From Rhodobacter sp. (lineage in GTDB: Bacteria; Pseudomonadota; Alphaproteobacteria; Rhodobacterales; Rhodobacteraceae): a DNA stretch of 64,000 nucleotides. This document shows positions 45,291 to 54,201 of this stretch, one piece after another. Each line of letters begins with the position of its first letter. The first letter of the stretch is position 1. A program made the translations under genes and the position numbers. The notes beneath the pieces were generated by a model that made no database searches, was not told the origin of the DNA, and worked only from the letters and a program-made list of their open reading frames with translations. The DNA lies in the NCBI GenBank assembly GCA_020637555.1, contig JACKKF010000002.1, forward strand, positions 1 to 64,000. Direction: 5' to 3'.

Positions 45291-48200
45291 ATGAGTAAGC
45301 AGAGCGTGAGTCTCAACGACAAGTTCGACCTGGAAAAGACACCGGTCCTGTTGAATGGCACGCAGGCCCTGGTGCGGCTGATGTTGCAGCAGCGCGCGCG
45401 CGATGCCGCGGCAGGGTTGAACACGGCCGGCTATGTCACCGGCTATCGCGGATCGCCCCTGGGGGCGGTCGACCTGCAGATGGCCCGCGCCGAACCGTTT
45501 CTGAGTGCCGCGCAGGTCACCTTTCAGCCTGGCATGAACGAAGATCTGGCGGCCACCGCGATCTGGGGCAGCCAGCAGGCCGAGTTGCGCGGCGAGGGGC
45601 GCTACGACGGTGTATTCGCCCTGTGGTATGGCAAGGGCCCCGGGATCGACCGCTCGGGCGATGTGATGAAACACGCCAACATGGCCGGCACCAGCCCCAA
45701 GGGCGGGGTGATCATGGCCATGGGCGACGATCACACGGGTGAAAGCTCGACCGTGCTGCATCAGTCGGACTGGGCGATGATCGACGCCTATATGCCCATC
45801 GTGTCCCCTGCCGGCGTGCAGGAGATCCTGGACTACGGGCATTATGCCTATGAACTCAGCCGGTTTTCCGGGCTGTGGGTCGGGCTGAAGACCATGAAGG
45901 ACACGATCGAGGCGACGGCCGTGGTCGATGGCAACCCGCATCGCGTGGCCCTGGTGCGGCCCGATTTCACCATGCCGCCGGGCGGGCTGAACATTCGCCT
46001 GCAGGACACGCCGGTCGCGCAGGAAGCGCGAATGATCGACTACAAACGCTTTGCCGCCGAGGCGTTCTCGCGCGCGAACCGCATGGACCGGCGGGTCTGG
46101 GGGCAGCCCGGGGCAAAGATCGGTCTGGTCGCGGCCGGAAAGAACTGGCTCGATCTGGTGCATGCGCTGGGGCTGCTGGGCATCGACGCGGCCGAGGCCG
46201 AGCGCCTGGGCGTGACGACCTACAAGGTCGGGCAACCCTGGCCGCTGGACATGGAGGGGTTCCACGAATGGGCCGAGGGGCTTTCGCTGATCGTCGTGGT
46301 CGAGGAAAAGCGCAAGCTGATCGAGGTTCAGGTCAAGGAAGCCATCTTTGACGACCGCCGGGGACGGCGCGTCTATGGCTGGCACAAGGGCGATACCTGG
46401 GAACACGGCCGGCAGGTCGAACTGTTCCCGACGCGCTATGCGCTCGATCCCGTGATGATCGCCGAGAAACTGGGCGAAATCCTGATCGAGGAAGGCCGCG
46501 AGACCGACCGGATCCGTGCCGGTCTGGACCGTCTGGCCGAGGCCAGGCGCGCCGACAACGCCCCCGATCTGGCGCAGCGCACGCCCTGGTTCTGTTCGGG
46601 CTGTCCGCACAACGCCTCCACCAGGGTGCCGGACGGCAGCCGCGCCTATGCCGGGATCGGGTGTCATTACATGGTGCAATGGATGGATCGGTCGACCCAG
46701 GGGTTCACCCATATGGGCGGCGAGGGGGCGAACTGGATCGGCGAAAGCCTGTTCTCGACGCGCAAGCATGTGTTCCAGAACCTCGGTGACGGCACCTTCA
46801 ACCATTCGGGCCTGCAGGCGATCCGTGCGGCGTTGGCGGCGGGGACGACGATCACCTACAAGATCCTGTTCAATGACGCGGTGGCGATGACCGGCGGACA
46901 GCAGAACGAGGGGGGGCTCACCGCCGACCAGATCGCGCGCGAGCTGGTGGCGATGGGGGTGAAACCGGTCGTTCTGGTCTACGACGCCAAGGAGGAGATC
47001 GACTTCTCGCAATTCCCGTCCGGAATCGAGCGTCACGAACGCGCCGAGCTGATGCAGGTGCAGGACCGCCTGGCGCGGACCGAGGGGGTTTCGGCGCTGC
47101 TGTATGTGCAGACCTGTGCCGCCGAGAAGCGCCGCCGCCGCAAGCGGGGCCAGTTCCCCGATCCCGACAAGCGGGTCTTCATCAACCCCGAGGTCTGCGA
47201 GGGCTGCGGCGACTGCGGCGTTCAGTCGAACTGTGTCTCCATCGTGCCGCTGGATACCGAGCTGGGTCGAAAGCGCGCGATCGATCAGTCCTCGTGCAAC
47301 AAGGACTTCAGTTGCCTCAACGGGTTCTGTCCGTCCTTTGTCACGCTGAGCGGGGCGACGGTGCGCAAGGGGGCGAGCCGCGCCCTGGATTTGCCAGACA
47401 TTCGAATGCCAGACCTTCCTGCCATCCAGGGCACGCATAACGTGGTGATCACGGGCGTGGGGGGCACCGGCGTCGTGACCGTTGGCGCGGTTCTGGCGCA
47501 GGCCGCGCAGATCGCCGGCCTTGGGGCAGGCATGATGGAGATGGCCGGCCTCGCGCAGAAAGGCGGTGCGGTGCACATCCACCTGCGCCTGGCCAACCGA
47601 CCCGAGGATATCAGCGCCGTGCGGGTCGCCGTGGGCGAAGCCGACGCGGTGATCGGCGGTGATCTGGTGGTGACGGCAGGCGCCAGAACCATCGGTCTGA
47701 TGACCACAGGGCGAACCGGCGCGGTCGTCAACAGCCATGAGATCGTGACCGGGGATTTTACGCGAAACACGGAATTCAGGTTGCCGATCAATACGATGGA
47801 GGTCTCTCTTCAAGCGCGTCTCAGGGATCGTCTGGCGCTTTTCGATGCCTCGGAACTGGCGCGGGTCGCGTTGGGCGATTCGATCTATTCCAACATGATG
47901 GTTCTGGGCGGCGCCTGGCAGAAGGGCCTGATCCCGGTTCCGATCGACGCCATCCGCGAGGCCATCCGCCTGAACAGGGCCGCGGTCGAGGGCAACCTGC
48001 GCGCCTTCGAGATCGGACGCTGGGCGGTGGAATTCCCGGACGACGCCGCCGCGGTGCTGCAACCGGCGACGGTCACGGCCCTGACCGATCCGGTCGCTGT
48101 CCGGGCCGAGCGGTTGACGGCCTATCAGAACAAACGTCTGACAAAACGGTTCCTCAAGTTGGTCGATTCGGTGCCGGATCCGGCCCTGCGCGAGGCCGTG

Positions 48201-48704
48201 GCGCAGGGATACTACAAGCTGCTGGCCTACAAGGATGAATATGAGGTCGCCCGACTGCATCTGCAAACCGCCGATCTGGCGCGCGAAACCTTCGATGGAG
48301 ATTTCGCGATGACCTTCCATCTGGCGCCGCCGTTTCTGGGTGGCACCGGTCCGGACGGGCGGCCCAGAAAGCGGGCCTTCGGCGGCTGGATGGTGGGCGG
48401 ATTCCGCGTTCTGGCGGCGTTGAAACCGCTGCGCGGCACGCCGTTCGACCCCTTTGGCTATGGCGCCGAGCGGCGCGAGGAACGCGCGCTGATCCGGCAG
48501 TTCGAAAGCGACATGAAGGCCCATTTGCCGACGTTGTCGCCGGCGACACGGGATCTGCTGATGGAACTGGCGCTGCTGCCGCTGTCGATCCGTGGCTATG
48601 GCCCGGTCAAGGCCGCGAATGCCGCCCGGGCCGCGGATCGGCGTGCGGCCATTCTTGCGGCGCTGGGACAGGGTGGCACGCCGCAACGCCAGGCCGCGCA
48701 ATGA
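45291..48704 (+). CDS. Indolepyruvate ferredoxin oxidoreductase, single-chain
   Basis: This 1137-aa protein fuses the alpha (IorA) and beta/gamma (IorB) parts. It decarboxylates aryl pyruvates from aromatic amino acids to acyl-CoA, passing electrons to ferredoxin. The N-terminal pyrimidine/TPP-like domain has GYRGSPLGAVD and GDDHTGESS; the TPP domain has CSGCPHNAST and NDAVAMTGGQ. Two ferredoxin-like clusters follow (CEGCGDCGVQSNC and CNKDFSCLNGFCP), then the gamma-type domain (ITGVGGTGVVTVG...AQKGGAVH). The ATG at 45291 is nine bases from GGGAGG, whereas the ATG at 45282 abuts it. It is likely regulated by the divergent LysR gene. Confidence 0.94.
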   Translation: MSKQSVSLNDKFDLEKTPVLLNGTQALVRLMLQQRARDAAAGLNTAGYVTGYRGSPLGAVDLQMARAEPFLSAAQVTFQPGMNEDLAATAIWGSQQAELRGEGRYDGVFALWYGKGPGIDRSGDVMKHANMAGTSPKGGVIMAMGDDHTGESSTVLHQSDWAMIDAYMPIVSPAGVQEILDYGHYAYELSRFSGLWVGLKTMKDTIEATAVVDGNPHRVALVRPDFTMPPGGLNIRLQDTPVAQEARMIDYKRFAAEAFSRANRMDRRVWGQPGAKIGLVAAGKNWLDLVHALGLLGIDAAEAERLGVTTYKVGQPWPLDMEGFHEWAEGLSLIVVVEEKRKLIEVQVKEAIFDDRRGRRVYGWHKGDTWEHGRQVELFPTRYALDPVMIAEKLGEILIEEGRETDRIRAGLDRLAEARRADNAPDLAQRTPWFCSGCPHNASTRVPDGSRAYAGIGCHYMVQWMDRSTQGFTHMGGEGANWIGESLFSTRKHVFQNLGDGTFNHSGLQAIRAALAAGTTITYKILFNDAVAMTGGQQNEGGLTADQIARELVAMGVKPVVLVYDAKEEIDFSQFPSGIERHERAELMQVQDRLARTEGVSALLYVQTCAAEKRRRRKRGQFPDPDKRVFINPEVCEGCGDCGVQSNCVSIVPLDTELGRKRAIDQSSCNKDFSCLNGFCPSFVTLSGATVRKGASRALDLPDIRMPDLPAIQGTHNVVITGVGGTGVVTVGAVLAQAAQIAGLGAGMMEMAGLAQKGGAVHIHLRLANRPEDISAVRVAVGEADAVIGGDLVVTAGARTIGLMTTGRTGAVVNSHEIVTGDFTRNTEFRLPINTMEVSLQARLRDRLALFDASELARVALGDSIYSNMMVLGGAWQKGLIPVPIDAIREAIRLNRAAVEGNLRAFEIGRWAVEFPDDAAAVLQPATVTALTDPVAVRAERLTAYQNKRLTKRFLKLVDSVPDPALREAVAQGYYKLLAYKDEYEVARLHLQTADLARETFDGDFAMTFHLAPPFLGGTGPDGRPRKRAFGGWMVGGFRVLAALKPLRGTPFDPFGYGAERREERALIRQFESDMKAHLPTLSPATRDLLMELALLPLSIRGYGPVKAANAARAADRRAAILAALGQGGTPQRQAAQ

Positions 48705-48768
48705 GTGCCGTCGCGTGACTGTCATGCAAGCCGGCTAGGGCAGGGGCAGTCAACCGTGAGGCTGCCCC

Positions 48769-49695
48769 ATGTCCTTTGCCATTCTCGACGCTCCGCCCCG
48801 TCAAAGCCCGCTTGCGCGGGGTTCGCAGGATGTGACGCGCGCGTTCACCTATGCGCATTCCGCCAGCACCGCGCCGGCGCGTCTGACGATCCGGGCGCTG
48901 GAAAACGCCACGGGTCGGCTGTCGTTGATGCGCCGTGCCGCGGGATACGAGGCCGAGCTTGCGCAAGGGCGCGATTTCTGGCGGGTGATGATGGAACGCT
49001 TCGGCCTCAGGCTCGATGTGATCCGGGGGTCGCTGGGCGCCATTCCGGCCGAGGGGCCGCTGGTCCTGGTGGCGAACCATCCGTTCGGCATTCTGGACGG
49101 GTTGGTGATGGGGCACATCCTGTCGGCGGTGCGCAGGGGCGAATTTCGCATCATGGCGCATCAGGTCTTTCACCGGGCCGAGATCGTGCGCCGCGTCATC
49201 CTGCCGATCGACTTTGCCGGCACGCGAGCCGCCCAGGCCGCCAACCTGGAAACCCGCGCCGAGGCCATCCGCTACCTGCGTCAGGGTGGGGCGATCGGCA
49301 TCTTTCCGGGCGGCACGGTGGCCACCGGCGCGCGCCCCTTTCAGCGCGCGATGGATCCGCTGTGGCGCAGCTTCACCGCCCGCATGATCGCCCGCTCGGG
49401 TGCCACCGTGGTGCCGATCTGCTTCGAGGGGGAAAACTCGCGCCTGTTCCAGATCGCCAGCCATGTCAGCACCACCCTGCGCATGGGCTTGCTGGTGCGC
49501 GAGTTCGCGGCGCGCACCGACAGCACCCTGCGCCTGTCGGTGGGCGATCCGATCCCCGCCGAGGCCCTGCGCACAAGGGCGTCAGATGCGAAACAGGTGA
49601 TGGATTTCCTGCGCCGCACGACGTATGACTTGTCGCCAACGGTCTCGGATCCGGCCCGGCTGGGCCTCGAGTTCGAGGCGCATTACCGGCAATAG
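48769..49695 (+). CDS. PlsC-type lysophospholipid acyltransferase
   Basis: This 308-aa protein has an acyltransferase domain at about 75-270. The active-site motif is NHPFGILDG, with five residues between the His and Asp as in the hemolysin/OlsA-like subgroup rather than the four of classical PlsC. The substrate-binding FPGGTVATG follows. It probably acylates a lyso-lipid (phospholipid, ornithine lipid or another aminolipid of this order); which one cannot be told. It lies 9 bases before murI. Confidence 0.82.
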   Translation: MSFAILDAPPRQSPLARGSQDVTRAFTYAHSASTAPARLTIRALENATGRLSLMRRAAGYEAELAQGRDFWRVMMERFGLRLDVIRGSLGAIPAEGPLVLVANHPFGILDGLVMGHILSAVRRGEFRIMAHQVFHRAEIVRRVILPIDFAGTRAAQAANLETRAEAIRYLRQGGAIGIFPGGTVATGARPFQRAMDPLWRSFTARMIARSGATVVPICFEGENSRLFQIASHVSTTLRMGLLVREFAARTDSTLRLSVGDPIPAEALRTRASDAKQVMDFLRRTTYDLSPTVSDPARLGLEFEAHYRQ

Positions 49696-49704
49696 AGGCA
49701 GCAG

Positions 49705-50517
49705 ATGGCAGTAGGCGTGTTCGATTCCGGGCTCGGTGGGCTCACGGTTCTGGATGCGCTGGTCAAGCGACTGCCCGACGTGCCCTTCGTCTATTTCGGT
49801 GACAACGCGAACACGCCTTATGGCACGCGCGACGCCGACGACATCTATCGCCTGACGACCGCCGGCGTGCAGCGGCTGTTCGACGAGGGCTGCGATCTGG
49901 TCATCCTGGCGTGCAACACGGCCTCGGCCGCCGCGCTGCGCCGCATGCAGGAACACTGGATCCCCGAAGGCAAGCGCGTTCTGGGCGTGTTCGTGCCCCT
50001 GATCGAGGCCCTGACCGAACGCCAGTGGGGCGACAACTCGCCGCCGCGTGAGGTCGCGGTCAAGCATGTCGCGCTGTTCGCGACCCCGGCCACCGTCGCC
50101 AGCCGTGCCTTTCAGCGCGAGCTGGCCTTTCGCGCGATCGGCGTCGATGTCGAGGCCCAGCCCTGCGGCGGTGTGGTGGATGCGATCGAACAGGGGGACA
50201 TGATCCTGGCGGAAGCCCTGGTGCATTCCCATGTCGAGGCCCTGCATCGCCGCATGCCGCGTCCCGAGGCCGCCGTTCTGGGGTGCACGCATTATCCCTT
50301 GATGGAGGATGCGTTTCGCGCCGCCCTGGGGCCGGGCGTGCAGGTCTATTCGCAACCCGATCTGGTCGCCGCCAGCCTGGACGACTACCTGAAGCGCCAC
50401 CCCGAGATGATCGGCCCCGGCACCGAGAGCGCCTTTCTGACCACCGGCGACCCCGTCGCGGTCGGGCACAAGGCAACCCAGTTCCTGCGGCGCCGGATTC
50501 CGTTCCGCGCCGCGTGA
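49705..50517 (+). CDS. murI: Glutamate racemase
   Basis: This 270-aa cytoplasmic enzyme makes D-glutamate for peptidoglycan. FDSGLGGLTVL is at the start, with catalytic cysteines in ACNTASA (C70) and GCTHYPL (C194), and YFGDNANTPYG. It is complete, with a start close behind the acyltransferase gene, suggesting one transcript. Confidence 0.96.
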   Translation: MAVGVFDSGLGGLTVLDALVKRLPDVPFVYFGDNANTPYGTRDADDIYRLTTAGVQRLFDEGCDLVILACNTASAAALRRMQEHWIPEGKRVLGVFVPLIEALTERQWGDNSPPREVAVKHVALFATPATVASRAFQRELAFRAIGVDVEAQPCGGVVDAIEQGDMILAEALVHSHVEALHRRMPRPEAAVLGCTHYPLMEDAFRAALGPGVQVYSQPDLVAASLDDYLKRHPEMIGPGTESAFLTTGDPVAVGHKATQFLRRRIPFRAA

Positions 50518-50587
50518 TGCGGCAATTGGGCCCGTTGTCGCGGGCCGGCATGAGACCTATCTCCCCCTCGCAAGCAGGAGGACCACC

Positions 50588-51100
50588 ATGGCCGGAATGA
50601 AGAGCCTGAAAAAGACCCGCCGTGTGCAGATCGTCGTCGTCGCCGCGCTGGCGCTGGCGATCGGCACGGGGCTGATCGTCTATGCCTTTCAGGACGGCAT
50701 CAATTTCTTCCGGTCGCCCAGCCAGGTGCAGGCCGATCCCCCCGCCCCGAACGAGGTCTTCCGACTGGGCGGCATGGTCGAGGCCGGCTCGCTGATCCGC
50801 GGTCAAGGCGAGGAAATCGCCTTTCGCGTGACGGATTTCTGCTCGACCGTCGATGTGCGCTATACCGGCATCCTGCCCGACCTGTTCGGCGAGAACGAAG
50901 GCACGGTGGCAACCGGGCGGCTGGTCGGCGGGGTGTTCCAGGCGACCGAGATCCTCGCCAAGCATGACGAGACCTACATGCCGCGCGAGGTCGCCGATTC
51001 GCTGGCGACCAACGGCCAGGCGACAGCGGCCTCGGGCCATCCCGAATGCGAATATCACGGCAACTACGGTGCCATGACCGCGCCGGCCTCGGGCACCTGA
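50588..51100 (+). CDS. ccmE: Cytochrome c maturation protein CcmE
   Basis: This 170-aa periplasmic heme chaperone is anchored by an N-terminal span (about 12-33). The OB-fold domain has RLGGMVEAGSL and YTGILPDLF; the heme-attachment His126 and Tyr130 are in KHDETYMP. The C-terminal tail is short. GGAGGA precedes the start. Other ccm genes are not adjacent. Confidence 0.96.
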   Translation: MAGMKSLKKTRRVQIVVVAALALAIGTGLIVYAFQDGINFFRSPSQVQADPPAPNEVFRLGGMVEAGSLIRGQGEEIAFRVTDFCSTVDVRYTGILPDLFGENEGTVATGRLVGGVFQATEILAKHDETYMPREVADSLATNGQATAASGHPECEYHGNYGAMTAPASGT

Positions 51101-51145
51101 CGCAACGCGCGCGGGCCTCAGGGCTCGTTAGCCGCGGGTGTCCAT

Positions 51146-51175
51146 CCTCTCCTCCGTTTCTCACGAGAGGGAGGG
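51146..51175 (+). promoter_or_regulatory. Hairpin overlapping the endolysin ribosome-binding site
   Basis: CCTCTC (51146-51151) pairs with GAGAGG (51165-51170), and an alternative stem CCTCC (51151-51155) with GGAGG (51170-51174) would cover the Shine-Dalgarno GGGAGGG directly. Only one can form at a time. Confidence 0.4.
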
Positions 51176-51179
51176 TGCG

Positions 51180-51791
51180 ATGCGCACACCGCGCGAACTG
51201 GCCGAAGAGATCGTCGCCCGCGAGGGTGGCTATGTGAACGACCCCAACGACCCTGGCGGTGCCACGAACTTCGGCGTGACGATCCACACGATGCGACGGC
51301 TGGGGCTGGACCTGACCCGGGACGGGCAGGTGACCGAGGCCGATGTGCGCGCCCTGACGCGTGAGCAGGCGATCGAGATCTTCCTCGACCAGTATTACCG
51401 CCGCCCCGGCCTCGCGGCCTTGCCCGAGGTTCTGCAACCCTCGGTTTTCGACATGTATGTGAACGCGGGCGGCAATGCCGTGCGCGTGCTGCAACGGCTG
51501 CTGATCGCGATGGGCTATGATCTGGATGTCGACGGCGTGATCGGGCCGCAGACGATCCGTGCCGCCCAGGCCGCCGCGCGCATCGCGCCCGACCACATCG
51601 CCGATGCCTATGGGATCGCGCGGCGGGACTACTACTATGGCCTCGCCGACCGGCGACCGGCCTCGCGGCGCTATGCCCGGCGCCGGGACGGGGGCAAGGG
51701 GGGGTGGATCCTGCGGGCCGAGGCGTTCATCGCGCCCCGCTACCGTCTGACCGAGGCCGAACATCGCGAAAGGACCGCGTCATGGGCCTGA
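51180..51791 (+). CDS. GH108-type endolysin (GTA-lysis type)
   Basis: This 203-aa peptidoglycan hydrolase is of the glycoside hydrolase 108 / secretion-activator family. The catalytic Glu is in REGGYVNDPNDPGG followed by TNFGVT, and the peptidoglycan-binding-like segment has DVDGVIGPQTI. There is no signal peptide, as expected for a phage-type lysin released by a holin. It overlaps the holin gene by 10 bases. In Rhodobacter capsulatus an endolysin/holin pair of this kind, away from the main GTA cluster, releases gene transfer agent particles. Confidence 0.88.
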   Translation: MRTPRELAEEIVAREGGYVNDPNDPGGATNFGVTIHTMRRLGLDLTRDGQVTEADVRALTREQAIEIFLDQYYRRPGLAALPEVLQPSVFDMYVNAGGNAVRVLQRLLIAMGYDLDVDGVIGPQTIRAAQAAARIAPDHIADAYGIARRDYYYGLADRRPASRRYARRRDGGKGGWILRAEAFIAPRYRLTEAEHRERTASWA

Positions 51792-52285
51792 TCCGAACGA
51801 TACTCGGCATGGTCTTTCGCCCGGGTTCGCTGGTCCAGGCGGGCCAGGCCGTCACCCAGGTCGCCGATGCCTTCCGGCCGAATGCGACGCGGCAGATGGA
51901 ACTGGGCCACGACGCCTTTGCCGCCACGCAAGCCGCCTACGCGGCCGAGTTCCAGCACGGGCGCGCCGGTCGTTTCGATGCCTTCGTGAACGGCATCAAC
52001 CGTCTGCCGCGCCCGGCGCTGGCCCTCGGAACGCTGGGGCTGTTCTGCTACGCGATGGTGGATCCGGCAGGCTTCACCCTGCGCATGTCGGGCCTGGCCA
52101 CCGTGCCCGAACCGCTGTGGTGGCTTCTGGGCGCTGTGGTCGCCTTCTATTTCGGGGCGCGCGAAACGCACTACCGTCGCACCCCGGCGCCGCCCCCCGC
52201 CCCGAACCCGCGGCCCCAGGCACAATCGAACCCCGCCCTTGCGGCCTGGCTGGCCGAGGCAGACGAAAACCGGGGCCTCGACTGA
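51782..52285 (+). CDS. Holin family protein (GTA-type three-span holin)
   Basis: This 167-aa protein has an amphipathic N-terminus, hydrophobic spans at about 82-102 (LALGTLGLFCYAMV) and about 117-136 (LWWLLGAVVAFYFGARETHY), and a Pro/Ala-rich tail. The FYFGARETHY ending matches the GTA_holin_3TM family as I remember it. It would form membrane lesions that let the overlapping endolysin reach the wall. Confidence 0.75.
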   Translation: MGLIRTILGMVFRPGSLVQAGQAVTQVADAFRPNATRQMELGHDAFAATQAAYAAEFQHGRAGRFDAFVNGINRLPRPALALGTLGLFCYAMVDPAGFTLRMSGLATVPEPLWWLLGAVVAFYFGARETHYRRTPAPPPAPNPRPQAQSNPALAAWLAEADENRGLD

Positions 52286-52298
52286 GACCCCGGCCGCA

Positions 52299-52386
52299 TC
52301 CTCTTTGTGCCCCAAATATCCTCCGGGGGTTTCTCAAGGGGTGGAAAACCCCTTGAGGCGGGGGTTCGGGGGCAGCCGCCCCCGAC
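52299..52386. repeat. Dispersed intergenic repeat with double hairpin, copy 2
   Basis: The lead-in CTCTTTGTGCCCCAAATATCC-TCCGGGGG is followed by CTCAAGGGG-TGGAAAA-CCCCTTGAG (52333-52357) and CGGGGGC-AGCC-GCCCCCG (52367-52384). It lies between the holin gene and the end of the SulP gene and may serve as their terminator. Confidence 0.8.
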
Positions 52387-52418
52387 CTCGTCCCCTCGCG
52401 TCACCCGGCTTGTTCGGC

Positions 52419-54161
52419 CTATTCGGCCGCCGCCGGCACCGGCCTGGGCGCCCCCGTCAACACCCGCCAGGCGTCGAACTGGGACTGGAACACGCGCCCG
52501 TTCAGATCGTCGATCAGATGGGACTTGCGCAGCCGGTCCATCACCGGGCCCTTGACCTCGCTCAGGTGCAGGCCGACGCCCAGGTCCCGCAGCCGGGTGT
52601 TGATCGACTCGAGGCTCTCCAGCGCCGAATAGTCCACCTCGTTCACCGCCGAGCACATCAGCACCACATGCCGGATCGGGCTGTCGCGGGTCACGCGATC
52701 CTGGATCATGTCCTCCAGGAACCGCGCGTTGACGAAATACAGGCTCTCGTCCACGCGCAGGCTGAGGATCCTGTCGTCGGTCTCGACCTTGTGGCGCAGC
52801 ACGTTGCGGAAATGCTGCGTGCCGGGAACCAGGCCCACCTCGGCGACATGCGGCTTCGATGTCTTGAACAGGTGCAGCAGGATCGACAGGATCACACCCG
52901 CCGACACACCCGTCTCGACACCGAATCCCAGCGTCAGAAGGATGGTCGCGGCGACCGCGAAGAAGTCCGCGCGCGAGTAGCCCCAGGTCTTTTTCAGGAT
53001 CGAGAAATCGACCAGCGACAGCACCGCCACGATGATCGTCGCGGCCAGCGTGGCCTTGGGCAGGAAATAGACCAGCGGCGTCAGCGCCACGGCGGCGATG
53101 GCCAGGCCGACGGCGGTATAGGCGCCCGCAGCCGGGGTTTCCGCGCCTGCGTCGAAGTTCACCACCGAACGCGCGAATCCGCCGGTGACCGGGTAGCCGC
53201 CGGTAAAGGCCGCGCCCAGGTTTGCCGCGCCCAGGCCGATAAGCTCCTGGTCGGGGTTGATGCGCTGGCGCTTCTTCGCCGCCAGTGTCTGCGCGACCGA
53301 GATCGACTCGACGAACCCGATGACCGAGATCAGCATCGCCGGGATCAGCAACTGCTTCAGCAACTCGGGCGAGAAGGACGGCATCGTCAGCGGCGGCAGC
53401 GATTGCGGCACCGAACCGACGACCGACACCCCGCGATCCGCCAGTCCCAGCCCCCAGGTCAGCAGCGTGGTGACCAGAACCGCCGCGACCGGGCCCGCCT
53501 TGGTCAGGATATCCGCCAGTTTCGGCCCCAGGCCGGCCTTGCGCAGCAAGGGTTTCAGACCCTTGCGCACCCAGAACAGAAAGGCGGTGGCGCTGACGCC
53601 GATCGCCAGGGTGATCGGATTGGTGTTGCCCAGATGGGCGATCAGGGTTTCCAGCACCTCGAGCAGGTTGTCACCGCCCGCGCTGACGCCGAAGATATGC
53701 TTCAACTGGCTGGACGCGATCAGGATCCCCGAGGCCGTGATGAACCCCGCGATCACCGGATGGCTGAGGAAATTCGCAAGGAACCCCAGACGGAACACGC
53801 CGAGAAACAGCAGGAAAGCGCCCGAGAGGAAGGCCAGCGTCAGGGCGGCGAGGGCATAGCCCATCGTTCCGGTTTCGGCGATGTTGCCGATCGCCGCGGC
53901 GGTCATCAGCGACACCACCGCAACCGGCCCGACGGCCAGCGCGCGCGACGTGCCGAAGATGGCGTAGAAGATGATCGGCACGATCGACGCATAGATCCCG
54001 GCCTCGGGCGGCAGGCCGGCCAGCAGCGCATAGGCCAGCGATTGCGGGATCAGCATGATCGTCACGATGACGGCCGCGACGAGGTCGTTCGACAGGGCCT
54101 CGCGGTTATAGGTGCGGCCCCAGTCCAGCACCGGGACATATTGGCTCAAACGGAAGGACAT
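52419..54161 (-). CDS. SulP family anion transporter with STAS domain
   Basis: This 580-aa inner-membrane transporter of the SLC26/SulP family has about 14 half-spans in residues 20-420, with the family motif IPQSLAYALLAGLPPEAGIYASIVP near the start, and a cytoplasmic STAS domain at about 440-565 (VDESLYFVNARFLED, CSAVNEVDYSALESL). Substrates in the family are sulfate, bicarbonate or dicarboxylates. It follows the sulfide:quinone reductase-like fusion gene by 40 bases, so sulfate or another sulfur oxyanion is a reasonable guess. Confidence 0.92.
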   Translation of the reverse strand: MSFRLSQYVPVLDWGRTYNREALSNDLVAAVIVTIMLIPQSLAYALLAGLPPEAGIYASIVPIIFYAIFGTSRALAVGPVAVVSLMTAAAIGNIAETGTMGYALAALTLAFLSGAFLLFLGVFRLGFLANFLSHPVIAGFITASGILIASSQLKHIFGVSAGGDNLLEVLETLIAHLGNTNPITLAIGVSATAFLFWVRKGLKPLLRKAGLGPKLADILTKAGPVAAVLVTTLLTWGLGLADRGVSVVGSVPQSLPPLTMPSFSPELLKQLLIPAMLISVIGFVESISVAQTLAAKKRQRINPDQELIGLGAANLGAAFTGGYPVTGGFARSVVNFDAGAETPAAGAYTAVGLAIAAVALTPLVYFLPKATLAATIIVAVLSLVDFSILKKTWGYSRADFFAVAATILLTLGFGVETGVSAGVILSILLHLFKTSKPHVAEVGLVPGTQHFRNVLRHKVETDDRILSLRVDESLYFVNARFLEDMIQDRVTRDSPIRHVVLMCSAVNEVDYSALESLESINTRLRDLGVGLHLSEVKGPVMDRLRKSHLIDDLNGRVFQSQFDAWRVLTGAPRPVPAAAE

Positions 54162-54201
54162 GGTCTTTTCTTTCAGTATCTTGGTGTCGGTTCCGGGGAA
54201 A

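Noticed and set aside
45240..48725. 1161-codon minus-strand open frame opposite the ior gene
   Set aside because: It lies wholly antisense to a gene with clear catalytic and Fe-S motifs; composition is Arg/His/Gln-rich without domain signals.
52321..52386. G/C hairpin repeats as a CRISPR array
   Set aside because: Repeats are single dispersed copies without regular spacers, and no cas gene is present.
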